From contig WGMB01000002.1 of the NCBI GenBank assembly GCA_016125275.1, positions 62,001 through 126,000 on the forward strand: 64,000 nucleotides of DNA, written 5' to 3'. The stretch's first letter is position 1; the number at the start of each line of letters is the position of its first letter. The notes below the pieces were generated by a model. The model saw nothing but the letters and a program-made list of their open reading frames with translations. It made no database searches and had not been told where the DNA came from. Made by a program: the position numbers and the translations under genes. Below, piece after piece: positions 56,101 to 64,000 of this stretch. The stretch is from Acidobacteriota bacterium (GTDB lineage Bacteria; Acidobacteriota; Terriglobia; Bryobacterales; UBA6623).

Positions 56101-56665
56101 CGACCTGACCCACGTGGTGAAGATGTCAACGGTGTATGAGCTGCCGTTCGGCAAGGGCAAGCGCTTCGCGGGCAACGCCGGCAAGGCTGTCAACGCCGTG
56201 ATCGGCGGCTGGCGGGTCGGTTTCATCCAGACCTACCAAAGCGGCTTCCCGTACCGTTTGCAGCGCAACAACCCATTGCCGATCTTCAACCGCGACACCC
56301 GGCCGACGATCACCTCCTACGACGGCTGGCGGGCGCCGCTGGCCGGAGGCAGCTTCGACCCCTCGGTCGACCGCTTCATCGACAAGAGCATCTTCCCTGC
56401 CCAGCCGACCGATTTCGGCAACGCCACGCGGCTCAACCCCAAGGTGCGGCTGTTCCCGCGCTTCAATGAGAACGTCAGCCTGGCGAAAACCTTCGGGCTC
56501 ACTGAGAAATTCCGTCTGGACCTGCGTTGGGAAGCCTTCAATCTTCTCAACCGGACGGTGTTTTCCGAAGGCAACCACAACATCAACAGCAACAGCTTCG
56601 GGGTCGTGACGAGCCAGGTCAACCAGGCTCGTTCGATGCAGGTGGGCTTGAAGTTGTACTGGTAA
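53156..56665 (+). CDS. TonB-dependent receptor with carboxypeptidase-regulatory domain (copy 1)
   Basis: A 1169-residue outer-membrane receptor. After the signal (LAVRVLGLGIGLLCLTAAGWAQ) comes a carboxypeptidase-regulatory-like domain (GVITGQVIDPSGAAIPGAKIIATN...), then a plug domain (KLVDELPLVVSGTLRSPFNLITIAAQ... and AITEVTVDTNGFKAEYGQAGGGVLTF), then a large beta-barrel ending in an aromatic residue, LKLYW, as outer-membrane barrels do. A GAGGAGG ribosome binding site precedes ATG 53156; GTG 53153 is also possible. This Oar-like family takes up large substrates in Acidobacteria. It is one of two tandem copies of equal length. No TonB, ExbB/D or SusD gene is nearby. Confidence 0.95.
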   Translation: MRRNLAVRVLGLGIGLLCLTAAGWAQGVQGVITGQVIDPSGAAIPGAKIIATNIATNVSSATESAASGDFTLPAYPGTYRLEAEADGFKRYRRDQVTVAASTTVRVDVLLELGSVSETVEVSGSLLTVQTEDAKVSTSVENKLVDELPLVVSGTLRSPFNLITIAAQANQLSGSDMSIGGGQSGAWNATMDGLSIATNRTANQDEIAYTAPSVEAITEVTVDTNGFKAEYGQAGGGVLTFSSKSGTNDFHGTAYEFLRNEKLDARGFFAGTRAVLKQHDYGASGGGPIIKNRTFFYTAYEAFRNRDGANDIIQSVATPEMYNGDFSNWVNPAGDVLQIYDPSTTQASPSGGFLRDPFANNQIPQSRFSPLAMGVIPYAQDITPNRGGAAGSVDYVRNNWITTNGTLVRPQDKFSAKVDHLFNDAHRIAYFFNITKFRLKPGPGGPPGLPTPLWTGQVQKFDTQAHRMTYDWVVTPTMVNHMSFGWNKFYKVSQSSAYDANGDWGSKVGCFPNVIDCNRNFPMITFSEFSGWGGAALNGTGQPMLAIKDDLSIVKGKHTIKFGGSFQRQEANGFGEQCIAGCIDFSFKGTSIPGNTSFNSGSSFASFLLGEANSGGTETVRDVNQIYNYFGFYIQDDWRLSSKLTMNIGLRWDYTAPPYSGKDEYSDFTPDRPNPAVNGFPGALRFSGFGEGTENSRTLVGKWPWGFGPRIGLAYQLDSKTTMRAAFGRSFSRVTAVAGSGHFAGFIGNWRFNSLDDGITPAFRWDQGLPYYPLPRTLDPNAPLDPSFANNQNVHHWQQPDATRAPENYYWTFNLQREVFRNTVFEAAYTANIGANLQAGLVNMNQVPTPIWNDLVSRYGATQAASLLRGSITSAAAQNAGINAPYANFFDPSVQQVRSVNQALRPYPQYLGIQTGGQGGDKSGHSSYHAMVLRATRRFSDGLAFEWNYTFSKLITDADDYNEGDGTTQDQYNRRNEKSIGEFDLTHVVKMSTVYELPFGKGKRFAGNAGKAVNAVIGGWRVGFIQTYQSGFPYRLQRNNPLPIFNRDTRPTITSYDGWRAPLAGGSFDPSVDRFIDKSIFPAQPTDFGNATRLNPKVRLFPRFNENVSLAKTFGLTEKFRLDLRWEAFNLLNRTVFSEGNHNINSNSFGVVTSQVNQARSMQVGLKLYW

Positions 56666-57028
56666 ACCGGAAAAGGCGGGCCCCGGGATGCAGGGGGCTC
56701 TCGCCCGGAGCTGCGCTGCAAATTCGCGGGCGGGCTCCCCGGGTTGGGATGGCAAAAGGCCGGTCGCTGGGCGTTTGACGCGCCCCGGCCGGCCTTCGTC
56801 ATTTCCGCCGTTCGGACGCGGCCCGCATCTCCCAGCCTTCTGAAATCAGAGAGTTACGATTCTGAAAGCCTCTCCTCGCCATGCCTTTTCGCCGTGATTC
56901 TCCTCGTTTAGAGGGATTGCTGCGAAAACGGCGCGGGACTAATCTTACAGCCGCTCTGTTCGCAGAACTAGGGGGAAGTCGGCGTCTATCCGCCGGCTTC
57001 GAGGTTGTTTGGAGGAGGAAAGTCTAGA
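56666..57028. other. Intergenic region between the two receptors
   Basis: 363 bases without a gene. The left part has the copy 1 terminator; the right part is A/T-richer and carries the copy 2 leader with a GGAGGAGG ribosome binding site just before the ATG. Confidence 0.7.
56756..56796 (+). terminator. Terminator hairpin of receptor copy 1
   Basis: AAGGCCGG pairs with CCGGCCTT across 25 bases that contain a second small stem (GGGCG / CGCCC). It ends with TTCGTC rather than a long T-run. Confidence 0.6.
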
Positions 57029-60000
57029 ATGCTACGGAACCTAGCTGTCCGTGTAATTGCATTTGCATTCGCGTTCAGCGTGCTCACCCCGTCGGTTTGG
57101 GCGCAAGGCGCACAAGGCGTCATCACCGGACAGGTGATCGACCCCACCGGCGCTGCCATTCCCGGCGCGCAAATCGTGGCGACCAACATCGCCACCAATA
57201 TCAGCTCCACCACGGAGTCAGCCGCCACCGGCGACTTTACATTGCCGGCCTATCCCGGCGTCTATCGGCTGGAAGCCGAAGCCGACGGATTCAAACGCTA
57301 CCGCCGCGACCAGGTGACGGTCGCCGCCTCGACCACCGTCCGCGTGGACGTGACGCTCGAGCTCGGCTCGGTGTCGGAGACGATCGAGGTCTCGGGCAGC
57401 CTGTTGACGGTCCAGACCGAGGACGCCAAGGTCAGCACGTCGGTGGAGAACAAGCTCGTCGACGAGCTGCCGCTGGTGGTTTCAGGCACCTTGCGCAGCC
57501 CGTTCAACCTGATCACCATCGCCGCCCAGGCCAATGAGGTCAGCGGCTCGAAGATGTCGCTGGGCGGCGGCCAGGTCGGCGCCTGGAACGCCACCATGGA
57601 CGGGTTGTCGATCAACACCAACCGCACGGCCAACCAGGAGGAGATCGCCTATACGGCGCCTTCGGTGGAAGCCATTACGGAAGTCACGGTGGACACCAAC
57701 GGCTTCAAGGCCGAGTACGGGCAAGCCGGCGGCGGCGTGCTGACGTTCTCGTCCAAGTCGGGCACCAACGAGTTCCACGGCACGGCCTATGAGTTCCTGC
57801 GCAACGAAAAGCTCGATGCGCGCGGCTTCTTCGCCGGCACCCGCGCCGTGCTCAAGCAGCATGACTACGGCGTCTCCGGCGGCGGGCCGATCATCAAGAA
57901 CCGCACGTTTTTCTACTCGGCCTACGAGGCCTTCCGCAACCGCCAGGGCTCCAACGCGATCATCCAGAGCATCGCCACGCCGGAGATGTACAACGGAGAC
58001 TTCTCCAACTGGGTCAGCTCGTCGGGCAGCGTATTGCAGATCTACGATCCCGCCACGACGCAGGCCTCGCCCAGCGGCGGCTTCATGCGCGACCCGTTCG
58101 CGAACAACCAGATCCCAAAGTCGCGCTTCTCGTCGTTGGCCGCCGGCGTGATTCCCTTCGCGCAGGACGTGACGCCCAACCGCGGCGGCGTGCTCGGCAC
58201 CAGCGACTACGTGCGCAACAACTGGATCACCACCAACGGCACGCTGGTCCGCCCGCAGGACAAGTTCTCTACCAAGGTGGACCACTTGTTCAACGACGCG
58301 CACCGGATCGCTTACTTTTTCAACATCACCAAGTTCCGCGAGCGGCCCGGCCCGGGCGGACCTCCCGGGTTGCCCGAGCCCTTGTGGACCGGCCAGGTGC
58401 AGAAGTTCAACACCCAGGCCCACCGCATGACCTATGACTGGGTGGTCACACCCACGATGGTCAACCACCTCTCGGTCGGCTGGAACAAGTTCTACAAGGT
58501 GTCTCAATCGTCGGTTTACGACGTGAACGGCGACTGGGGCTCGCAGGTGGGCTGCTTCCCCAACGTGATCGACTGCAACCGCAACTTCCCCAACATCTCC
58601 TTCTCGGAGTTCAGCTCGTGGGGCGGCGCGGCGCTCAACGGCACCGGCCAGCCAATGCTCGCCATCAAAGACGACTTCAGCGTGGTCAAGGGCAAGCACA
58701 CCATCAAGTTCGGCGGTTCGTTCCAGCGCCAGGAAGCCAACGGCTTTGGCGAGCAGTGCATCGCCGGCTGCATCGGGTTCAGCTTCAAGGGCACCAGCAT
58801 CCCCGGCAACACGAGCTTCAACTCGGGCAGCTCGTTCGCGTCGTTCCTGCTCGGCGAGGCCTTCAGCGGCGGCACCGAGACGGAGCGCTTCGTCAACCAG
58901 ATCTACAACTACTCCGGCTTCTACGTGCAGGACGACTGGCGTCTGACGCCCAAGCTGACCATGAACATCGGTCTGCGTTGGGACTACACGGCGCCGCCGT
59001 ACTCGGGCAAGAACGAGTACTCGGACTTCACGCCCGACCGGCCCAACCCGGCCGTCAACAACTACCCCGGCGCGCTGCGCTTTGCGGGCTTCGGCGACGG
59101 CACCGAGAACAGCCGCACGCTGGTGAAGAACTGGCCCTGGGGCTTCGGTCCGCGGCTCGGCTTGGCCTACCAGTTGGACTCCAAGACGACCATCCGCTCG
59201 GCCTTCGGGCGCTCGTTCAGCCGCGTGACGGCCGTGGCCGGCTCCGGCCACTTCGCCGGTTTCATCGGCAACTGGAGCTTCAACAGCCAGGACGACGGCA
59301 TCACGCCGGCGTTCCGTTGGGATCAGGGCCTGCCCTTCTATCCGCTGCCGCGCACGCTCGACCCGAACGCGCCGCTCGACCCGTCGTTCGCCAACAACCA
59401 GGCCGTGCACTTCTGGCAGCAGTCCGACGCCGCCCGCGCGCCGGAGAACTACTACTGGACGTTCAACATCCAGCGCCAGGTGGCCAAGAACACGGTGTTC
59501 GAGGCGGCCTACACGGCCAACATCGGCGCCCGTCTCCAGACCGGCCTGGTGAACCTGAATCAGGTGCCGACTCCGGTCTGGAACGATCTGGTCTCGCGCT
59601 ACGGCGTCACCCAAGCGGGCGCCCTTTTGCGCGGCTCGATCACCTCGGCGGCCGCGCAGAACGCCGGCATCAACGCACCGTACGCCAACTTCTTCGACCC
59701 CAGCGTGCAGCAGGTGCGTTCGGTCAATCAGGCGCTCCGGCCCTACCCGCAGTACCTGCAGATTCAGACCGGCGGACAAGGCGGCGACAAGTCCGGCCAT
59801 TCCGCCTACCACGCGATGGTGCTGCGGGCGACCCGGCGCTTCTCCGACGGCCTAGCCTTCGAGTGGAACTACACCTTCTCCAAGCTCATCACCGACGCCG
59901 ACGACTACAACGAAGGCGACGGTACGACGCAGGACCAGTACAACCGCCGCAACGAGAAGTCGATCGGCGAGTTCGACCTGACCCACGTGGTGAAGATGTC

Positions 60001-60538
60001 GACCGTGTATGAGCTGCCGTTCGGCAAGGGCAAGCGCTTTGCGGGAGGGGCCAACAAGGCCGTCAACGCCGTGATCGGCGGCTGGCGCATCGGCCTGATC
60101 CAGATCTACCAGAGCGGCTCGCCCTACCGCTTGCAGCGCAACAACCCCTTGCCGATCTTCAACCGCGAGACGCGGCCGACGATCACCTCCTACGACGACT
60201 GGCGCGCGCCGATCGCGGGCGACAAGTTCGACCCGGCGGTGGACGTCTTCGTCGACAAGAGCATCTTCCCGACGCAGCCCACCGACTTCGGCAACGCCAC
60301 CCGTCACAACCCGAAGCTTCGCTCGTTCCCGCTGTTCAACGAGAACATCAGCCTGGCGAAGACCTTCGCGGTGACGGAGAAGTTCCGGCTGGACCTGCGC
60401 GGCGAGGCCTTCAACCTGCTCAACCGCACCGTGTTTTCGGTCGGCAGCACGAACATCAACAGCAACACGTTCGGCGTCGTGACCAGTCAGGTCAACCAGC
60501 CGCGGTCGATGCAGATCGGCCTCAAGCTGTACTGGTAG
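57029..60538 (+). CDS. TonB-dependent receptor with carboxypeptidase-regulatory domain (copy 2)
   Basis: A 1169-residue paralogue of copy 1, starting at ATG 57029 behind a GGAGGAGG ribosome binding site. The signal differs most (LAVRVIAFAFAFSVLTPSVWAQ), while the carboxypeptidase-regulatory domain, plug (KLVDELPLVVSGTLRSPF) and barrel are nearly the same. Scattered replacements occur in barrel loops (for example KMSLGGGQVGAW for DMSIGGGQSGAW, and NNYPGALRFAGFGDG for NGFPGALRFSGFGEG), which suggest a shift in ligand preference rather than decay. The barrel end LKLYW is retained. Confidence 0.95.
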   Translation: MLRNLAVRVIAFAFAFSVLTPSVWAQGAQGVITGQVIDPTGAAIPGAQIVATNIATNISSTTESAATGDFTLPAYPGVYRLEAEADGFKRYRRDQVTVAASTTVRVDVTLELGSVSETIEVSGSLLTVQTEDAKVSTSVENKLVDELPLVVSGTLRSPFNLITIAAQANEVSGSKMSLGGGQVGAWNATMDGLSINTNRTANQEEIAYTAPSVEAITEVTVDTNGFKAEYGQAGGGVLTFSSKSGTNEFHGTAYEFLRNEKLDARGFFAGTRAVLKQHDYGVSGGGPIIKNRTFFYSAYEAFRNRQGSNAIIQSIATPEMYNGDFSNWVSSSGSVLQIYDPATTQASPSGGFMRDPFANNQIPKSRFSSLAAGVIPFAQDVTPNRGGVLGTSDYVRNNWITTNGTLVRPQDKFSTKVDHLFNDAHRIAYFFNITKFRERPGPGGPPGLPEPLWTGQVQKFNTQAHRMTYDWVVTPTMVNHLSVGWNKFYKVSQSSVYDVNGDWGSQVGCFPNVIDCNRNFPNISFSEFSSWGGAALNGTGQPMLAIKDDFSVVKGKHTIKFGGSFQRQEANGFGEQCIAGCIGFSFKGTSIPGNTSFNSGSSFASFLLGEAFSGGTETERFVNQIYNYSGFYVQDDWRLTPKLTMNIGLRWDYTAPPYSGKNEYSDFTPDRPNPAVNNYPGALRFAGFGDGTENSRTLVKNWPWGFGPRLGLAYQLDSKTTIRSAFGRSFSRVTAVAGSGHFAGFIGNWSFNSQDDGITPAFRWDQGLPFYPLPRTLDPNAPLDPSFANNQAVHFWQQSDAARAPENYYWTFNIQRQVAKNTVFEAAYTANIGARLQTGLVNLNQVPTPVWNDLVSRYGVTQAGALLRGSITSAAAQNAGINAPYANFFDPSVQQVRSVNQALRPYPQYLQIQTGGQGGDKSGHSAYHAMVLRATRRFSDGLAFEWNYTFSKLITDADDYNEGDGTTQDQYNRRNEKSIGEFDLTHVVKMSTVYELPFGKGKRFAGGANKAVNAVIGGWRIGLIQIYQSGSPYRLQRNNPLPIFNRETRPTITSYDDWRAPIAGDKFDPAVDVFVDKSIFPTQPTDFGNATRHNPKLRSFPLFNENISLAKTFAVTEKFRLDLRGEAFNLLNRTVFSVGSTNINSNTFGVVTSQVNQPRSMQIGLKLYW

Positions 60539-60551
60539 TCCGGCAAGAAAG

Positions 60552-60589
60552 CCCGCTCATGGCCGCCGAGCCACGGCGCCATGAGCGGG
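60552..60589. terminator. 12-bp perfect hairpin between convergent genes
   Basis: CCCGCTCATGGC pairs with GCCATGAGCGGG, with a 14-base loop. It lies between the receptor copy 2 and the oppositely oriented cytochrome operon and may end both transcripts. Confidence 0.7.
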
Positions 60590-60596
60590 TCGCCGG

Positions 60597-61958
60597 TCAG
60601 TTGTCCCCGGCGGCGGGGGCCGAGGGCCGGCGGACCATCTCCGTGAGGTAGCCCGTCAACGCCTCGATCTCCGTGGGCTGACCCACCAGGGGCGGCATGT
60701 AGGCCTTGTAGGGCGAATCGTCGCCGGCTTGATGCAGGGTCTTGAGCACGTTGGCGATGGAGTCGTGGTCGCGTCCCGCCAGCAGCGACCGCATCGAACG
60801 GTAGCCGTCGACGGTATGGCACGACAGGCACTGCCCCTTGAACATCAACCGGCCGGTCTCGTTGCTTCCCTGCGCCCAGGGGCTATTGCTCAAGTAGCCG
60901 CTCTGGTTGAAGCCCGCTACTTGGCTCTTGCGCACCCCGTTCGAATACATGTGCTGGCCGATGGTGTAGGGCTTGCGGAGCATCTCGCGCGCCTGCTCCG
61001 TCGCAGCCGTCGCCGCCAACGCCAGGAACAGCACCGAACAGGCGTGGCCGAAGGTGAAGTCGCGCGGATTGCGATAGGCCAGAAAGTAGGAGATGCCCAG
61101 AATCGTCGCCGAGGTCATCACCGTGACCAGAGCCGCCCGGGTGACCTGCGTGAACACTCCGGCGCCGATGGTCGAAACGCCCAACTGCAGCAGTTGGCGT
61201 TGGGATTCAGGAACTGACCACAGGTACCAGACGAACACGAACGGCATCAGGGTAAACGCTGGCACGAGCCACTTGGTCGACCAGCGCAGGATCTCCGCCT
61301 TGAGCTGCGGCTTCTCGAAGCCGTCGATGCGGCTGGCGGTCACCATGGCCCACACTCCGGCCAGCGCCACGCAGACCAGGGTCCGCAGAATCAGGCTGGG
61401 CCAGTAGGTGGGGTTGAAGAAGGCGTACCAAAAGGCCGACGGCTCGGTTCCGCTGCCGGCGACGGACAGCCAGGTCGAGCCCGGCGTGAGCATGAAGGTC
61501 AAGATCCCGTTGATGATCACCAGGCTGAGCCAGGCCGCGCCGGCGTAGATGTAGCCGATGGTCAGGTGCAGTTGGTTCGAGATGCGGCCCCAGGTGTAGT
61601 AGTAGACCAGCGCCGCCGTGATCTCGATGATGAAGAAGGTCCACTCGATCGCCCAGCCGAACACGAAGTTGTGGATGAGCGTGGAGGTCGACTCCGGGCT
61701 CGCCAGCCCGATGGAGAACCAGATGGCGACGCCGGTGACGGCGCCGAACACCAGCGTCAGCACCAGAAAGAACTTGGCGTGCATGCGCACGGCTTCCATC
61801 CAGTCGTCGCGGCCTTCTTTGAGGGCCTTGCGCTCGGCGAGCGGCAGGTAGAGGCCGCCGCCGACGGCGAAGTGCGAGACCAGCACGTGGAAGATGGCGA
61901 TCATGCCGATCACCCAGCCCGAGCCGATCACGGGAACGTCCCACATCGGATAGTTCAC
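60597..61958 (-). CDS. Cytochrome bd subunit I-like protein fused to cytochrome c
   Basis: A 453-residue membrane protein starting at GTG. The first 330 residues have about nine helices and resemble subunit I of cytochrome bd oxidases (GWVIGMIAIFHVLVSHFAVGG with His 24 and His 29; FGWAIEWTFFIIEITAALVYYYTWGR). The Q-loop GRQPW motif of true CydA is absent. The C-terminal 80 residues are a mono-heme cytochrome c: CLSCH at 377-381, with AYMPPL (Met about 421) as likely axial ligand. It is the last gene of an operon with a Rieske protein and cytochrome b, four bases behind the latter. It may pass electrons between the quinone pool and cytochrome c; there is no CydB-type gene. Confidence 0.85.
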   Translation of the reverse strand: MNYPMWDVPVIGSGWVIGMIAIFHVLVSHFAVGGGLYLPLAERKALKEGRDDWMEAVRMHAKFFLVLTLVFGAVTGVAIWFSIGLASPESTSTLIHNFVFGWAIEWTFFIIEITAALVYYYTWGRISNQLHLTIGYIYAGAAWLSLVIINGILTFMLTPGSTWLSVAGSGTEPSAFWYAFFNPTYWPSLILRTLVCVALAGVWAMVTASRIDGFEKPQLKAEILRWSTKWLVPAFTLMPFVFVWYLWSVPESQRQLLQLGVSTIGAGVFTQVTRAALVTVMTSATILGISYFLAYRNPRDFTFGHACSVLFLALAATAATEQAREMLRKPYTIGQHMYSNGVRKSQVAGFNQSGYLSNSPWAQGSNETGRLMFKGQCLSCHTVDGYRSMRSLLAGRDHDSIANVLKTLHQAGDDSPYKAYMPPLVGQPTEIEALTGYLTEMVRRPSAPAAGDN

Positions 61959-61962
61959 GGCT

Positions 61963-63069
61963 TCAAACCTCCCAGTAGCCCCAGACGGTCAACAGGACTA
62001 CTGCGCCGATAGCGCAGAAGCCGAACCAGGTTGCAGCGCGCGCCTTGCGTTGGCTCGCGCTGGCCGTATCGAACAGCGGAACCAAGGCCCAGGCCGCCAG
62101 CATCGCCGTGAACAGCCCGATGCCCACGAACTCGCCGGCCAGCCCGGGGACGATCCGGCCCAACACCTTCAGGAACTGGAACTGGGCCATGAAGTACCAC
62201 TCCGGGTGAATCCCCAGCGGCGCCGGCGTCAGCGGGTCCGCCTGCGGCCCCAGTGACCAGGGGAACATGGAAGCCAGAATGGCGACCACGTTCAGCGCGA
62301 TCAGCCACATCGCCAAGTCCTTGGCCAGGAAGTTGGGGAAGAACGGAATCGCCCGCCGCATGGCCGGATCCTTGGCCTCCTCCGACGGCGGCACGGCGTT
62401 GCCGTGCTTCTGCACCAGCATCAGATGGAACATCAGAATCGGGATGAACAGCAGCGGCAGCACCACTACGTGCAGCGCGAAGAAGCGCTGGACCGTTTCG
62501 GCGCCGACCGTCGGGCCGCCGCGCACCAGGTCGGCGATGAGCGGGCCCAGCACCGGAACCATCGCCGGGATCTCCAGGCCGATCTTGGTGGCGAAGTACG
62601 ACAACTCATCCATCGGCAGCAGGTAGCCGGAGAAGCCGAACACCATCGTCACGCCCAGCAGCGCCAGCCCCGACCACCAGCCCAGCTCGCGCGGGTTGCG
62701 GTAGGCCTTCATCAAGAAGACCGAGAACATGTGGACGAACACAGCCAGCACCATCAGGTTGGCGGACCAGTTGTGCGCCGAGCGGATGAGCCAGCCGAAC
62801 TCGACGTCGTAGGTGATCTGGCGAACCGAGTTGTAGGCGTCCGGGCCGGGCCGGAAGTACACCAGCAGCAACACGCCGGTGGTCACCTGGATGAGGAAGA
62901 AGAACAGCGACAGGCCGCCCCAGTAGTACCAGAAGGAGTGCGCGTGCAGCGGCACCATCTTCTTGCGGCCGAAGGCGGCCAGCTCTTCCAGGCCCAGCCG
63001 CTGGTCCAGCCAGCCGTACAGCCCGGAGGAGGGGCGCGGCTCAGACCCTGGATATGATGATGTCGCCAT
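61963..63069 (-). CDS. Cytochrome b (b6-type) of a bc complex
   Basis: A 368-residue quinol-oxidising cytochrome b. The heme ligands are HNWSANLMVLAVFVH (H-x13-H) and HVVVLPLLFIPILMFH (H-x14-H); the x14 spacing is that of cytochrome b6. The Qo-site motif PEWY is in IHPEWYFMAQFQFLK. N- and C-terminal parts are fused in one chain. The start at 63069 overlaps the Rieske gene by 29 bases. It forms the core of the quinol-cytochrome c reductase with the Rieske subunit. Confidence 0.95.
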   Translation of the reverse strand: MATSSYPGSEPRPSSGLYGWLDQRLGLEELAAFGRKKMVPLHAHSFWYYWGGLSLFFFLIQVTTGVLLLVYFRPGPDAYNSVRQITYDVEFGWLIRSAHNWSANLMVLAVFVHMFSVFLMKAYRNPRELGWWSGLALLGVTMVFGFSGYLLPMDELSYFATKIGLEIPAMVPVLGPLIADLVRGGPTVGAETVQRFFALHVVVLPLLFIPILMFHLMLVQKHGNAVPPSEEAKDPAMRRAIPFFPNFLAKDLAMWLIALNVVAILASMFPWSLGPQADPLTPAPLGIHPEWYFMAQFQFLKVLGRIVPGLAGEFVGIGLFTAMLAAWALVPLFDTASASQRKARAATWFGFCAIGAVVLLTVWGYWEV

Positions 63070-63523
63070 CGGTCGCCTCCACGTGATAGACGCCCAGCGA
63101 ACGGGGCGGAGGGCCGCCGACCACTTGGCCGGTGCGCATGTCGTACACGCCGGAGTGGCAGGCGCAGAAGATGCGCTTCTGGTCGGGCTCGAACTGCACT
63201 GTGCAGCCCAGGTGGGTGCAGACGGCGTCAAAGCAGACCAGCGATCCGTCGGCGTGGTGGATCAGCATCGCCGGGCGGGCGCCGAACTGGAGCATCAGGG
63301 CCGAACCGGCCGGCGGCTCGTCGGTCTTGGGGATCGAGATCTGGGTCACGGCGCCGGCTTCGGCCGCCCGCTCCACCGGAGTCGCCAGATAGCGATAGAC
63401 GGGATAGGCGAGGGCCGCTCCGTAACCGGCCGCCGCCGCCCCCAAGCCTACCCGCAGCAGCGTGCGCCGGGTGCTGGGCTCGTCCAGGGGCGCCGCCGGC
63501 AGCGTCGTCGATGACTCAGACAT
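63041..63523 (-). CDS. Rieske [2Fe-2S] protein of a bc complex
   Basis: A 160-residue Rieske protein with an N-terminal anchor (TLLRVGLGAAAAGYGAALAYPVY). The cluster motifs are CTHLGC (102-107) and CACHSG (120-125), giving two Cys and two His ligands. GPPPRSLGVYHVE is the Pro-loop. It is co-translated with the cytochrome b and the upstream membrane gene. Confidence 0.96.
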   Translation of the reverse strand: MSESSTTLPAAPLDEPSTRRTLLRVGLGAAAAGYGAALAYPVYRYLATPVERAAEAGAVTQISIPKTDEPPAGSALMLQFGARPAMLIHHADGSLVCFDAVCTHLGCTVQFEPDQKRIFCACHSGVYDMRTGQVVGGPPPRSLGVYHVEATDGDIIISRV

Positions 63524-64000
63524 ACTTTTCCTCCACCTTGCGCGCGGAGAACGCCACTCGCGCCATCCAGACCACCAGCCCGACGGCGATGACGAACAGC
63601 AGCAGGAACAGGCCGACCACCGACCAGTTCGTGTAGACCTGCCGGTCCCACACATCGAAGCCCGCGCGCAGCAGCGTCGTGTCCCGAATGCCGTCGCGCA
63701 CCATCACCAGCGCCAGCGTCTGCACAAAGGCCGCCAGGGCAGCGCCCCCGGCCGCCAGCGGCAGGGCCGCCGAGGCCTTGCCCGCCTGTCGGGCGCCGAC
63801 CGCGATCAGCAAAGCGACGGCAGCCCACCAGACGTAGCCGAACCCGGCGTACACAGCGTTGTCGGCCAAGCCCTCGCGGACTCCTTCCGGCAGCGCGCCG
63901 AGCACCACGAACGCCATCACGCCGACCGCCGCCGCGCCGCCGGCCGCCAGCGCGCCGCCCCAAAACCGCAGCAGCCGCCCCACCGCCGGCGCCAAGTCTG
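63516..64000 (-). CDS. Membrane subunit of the cytochrome operon (N-terminus beyond right edge)
   Basis: At least 161 codons of a membrane protein that probably continues past the window. It has about four hydrophobic helices: LLRFWGGALAAGGAAAVGVMAFVVLG, YAGFGYVWWAAVALLIAV, ALPLAAGGAALAAFVQTLALVMV and VVGLFLLLFVIAVGLVVWMARVAF. The FDVWDRQVYTNWSVVG segment before the last helix looks conserved. There is no heme motif in the visible part. It overlaps the Rieske start by eight bases. It is likely a subunit of the same respiratory complex; the family was not identified. Confidence 0.7.
   Translation of the reverse strand, partial: DLAPAVGRLLRFWGGALAAGGAAAVGVMAFVVLGALPEGVREGLADNAVYAGFGYVWWAAVALLIAVGARQAGKASAALPLAAGGAALAAFVQTLALVMVRDGIRDTTLLRAGFDVWDRQVYTNWSVVGLFLLLFVIAVGLVVWMARVAFSARKVEEKYV

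Larger units (their letters stand above)
53156..60538 (+). repeat. Tandem direct repeat of receptor genes
   Basis: The units 53156-56665 and 57029-60538 are both 3510 bases long and align through their whole length with mostly third-position changes, so they arose by tandem duplication. Some patches remain identical, such as a 20-base one starting GGCGACTTTACATTG in both. The identity was judged by eye. Confidence 0.9.

Noticed and set aside
53876-59812. Minus-strand frames of about 745 and 776 codons opposite both receptors
   Set aside because: Both are mirror frames of the duplicated receptor genes and resemble each other for that reason alone.

Overview
The window looks like a chromosomal piece of a high-GC Acidobacteriota bacterium, possibly from the Bryobacterales/Solibacter side; the finer placement is inference. 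The evidence is the gene content: large TonB-dependent receptors with an N-terminal carboxypeptidase-regulatory domain, DUF1501 proteins with Tat signals, a DUF1549/DUF1553 cytochrome c protein, sulfatases, a PEP-CTERM protein, and a membrane protein joining a MerR-like helix-turn-helix to a PD40 propeller. No rRNA, tRNA, CRISPR array, transposase or integrase was seen.

Layout. 1-2082 (minus strand) is visibly A/T-richer than the rest and holds a gene open for 618 codons to the left edge. It carries a zincin-type HEISH motif and is translationally coupled to a 79-codon gene. I recognise neither family. 2478-9391 holds a PIG-L deacetylase, secA with a coupled membrane protein, and an ECF sigma / membrane protein / secretin-N-like operon. 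9471-13127 has an oxidoreductase, a glycosyltransferase and a MATE exporter. 13242-17409 (plus strand) has DUF1501, 3-keto-disaccharide hydrolase, a phosphatase lipoprotein, a peptidase MA-like protein and a methyltransferase. 17422-24761 (mostly minus) has an amidohydrolase, a secreted class A beta-lactamase-fold protein, a secreted dikinase-like protein with the domain order of glucan water dikinase, an oxidoreductase and a small coiled-coil membrane protein. 24834-27777 is accD-folC-plsC.

27797-33338 (minus) has a DUF1501 / PSD1 cytochrome pair, a DUF507 protein and a SirB1-like protein. 33563-39301 holds small membrane and lipid-pocket proteins, a PhoD-like lipoprotein, a PEP-CTERM protein and an 875-residue secreted protein of unknown type. 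39526-46850 has the HTH-PD40 sensor, an active-looking sulfatase, an Nramp-related transporter, a sulfatase homologue lacking its nucleophile, and a TerB-like protein. 46997-52859 (plus) has an SDR dehydrogenase, a spermidine-synthase-like membrane protein, a nitrilase, DUF937, an M48 protease and a BON-LysM protein, closed by a clear terminator.

53156-60538 is a tandem duplication of a 1169-residue TonB-dependent receptor; each copy is followed by a hairpin terminator. 60597-64000 (minus) is a respiratory operon: a membrane subunit (cut by the right edge), a Rieske protein, a b6-type cytochrome b, and a cytochrome bd-subunit-I-like protein fused to a C-terminal cytochrome c.

Together the genes suggest a heterotroph that takes up and breaks down sugars and sulfated polymers outside the cytoplasm and respires through an unusual quinol/cytochrome c chain. 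The best candidates for something undescribed are the left-edge HEISH gene pair, the secreted dikinase and the CydA-like/cytochrome c fusion.
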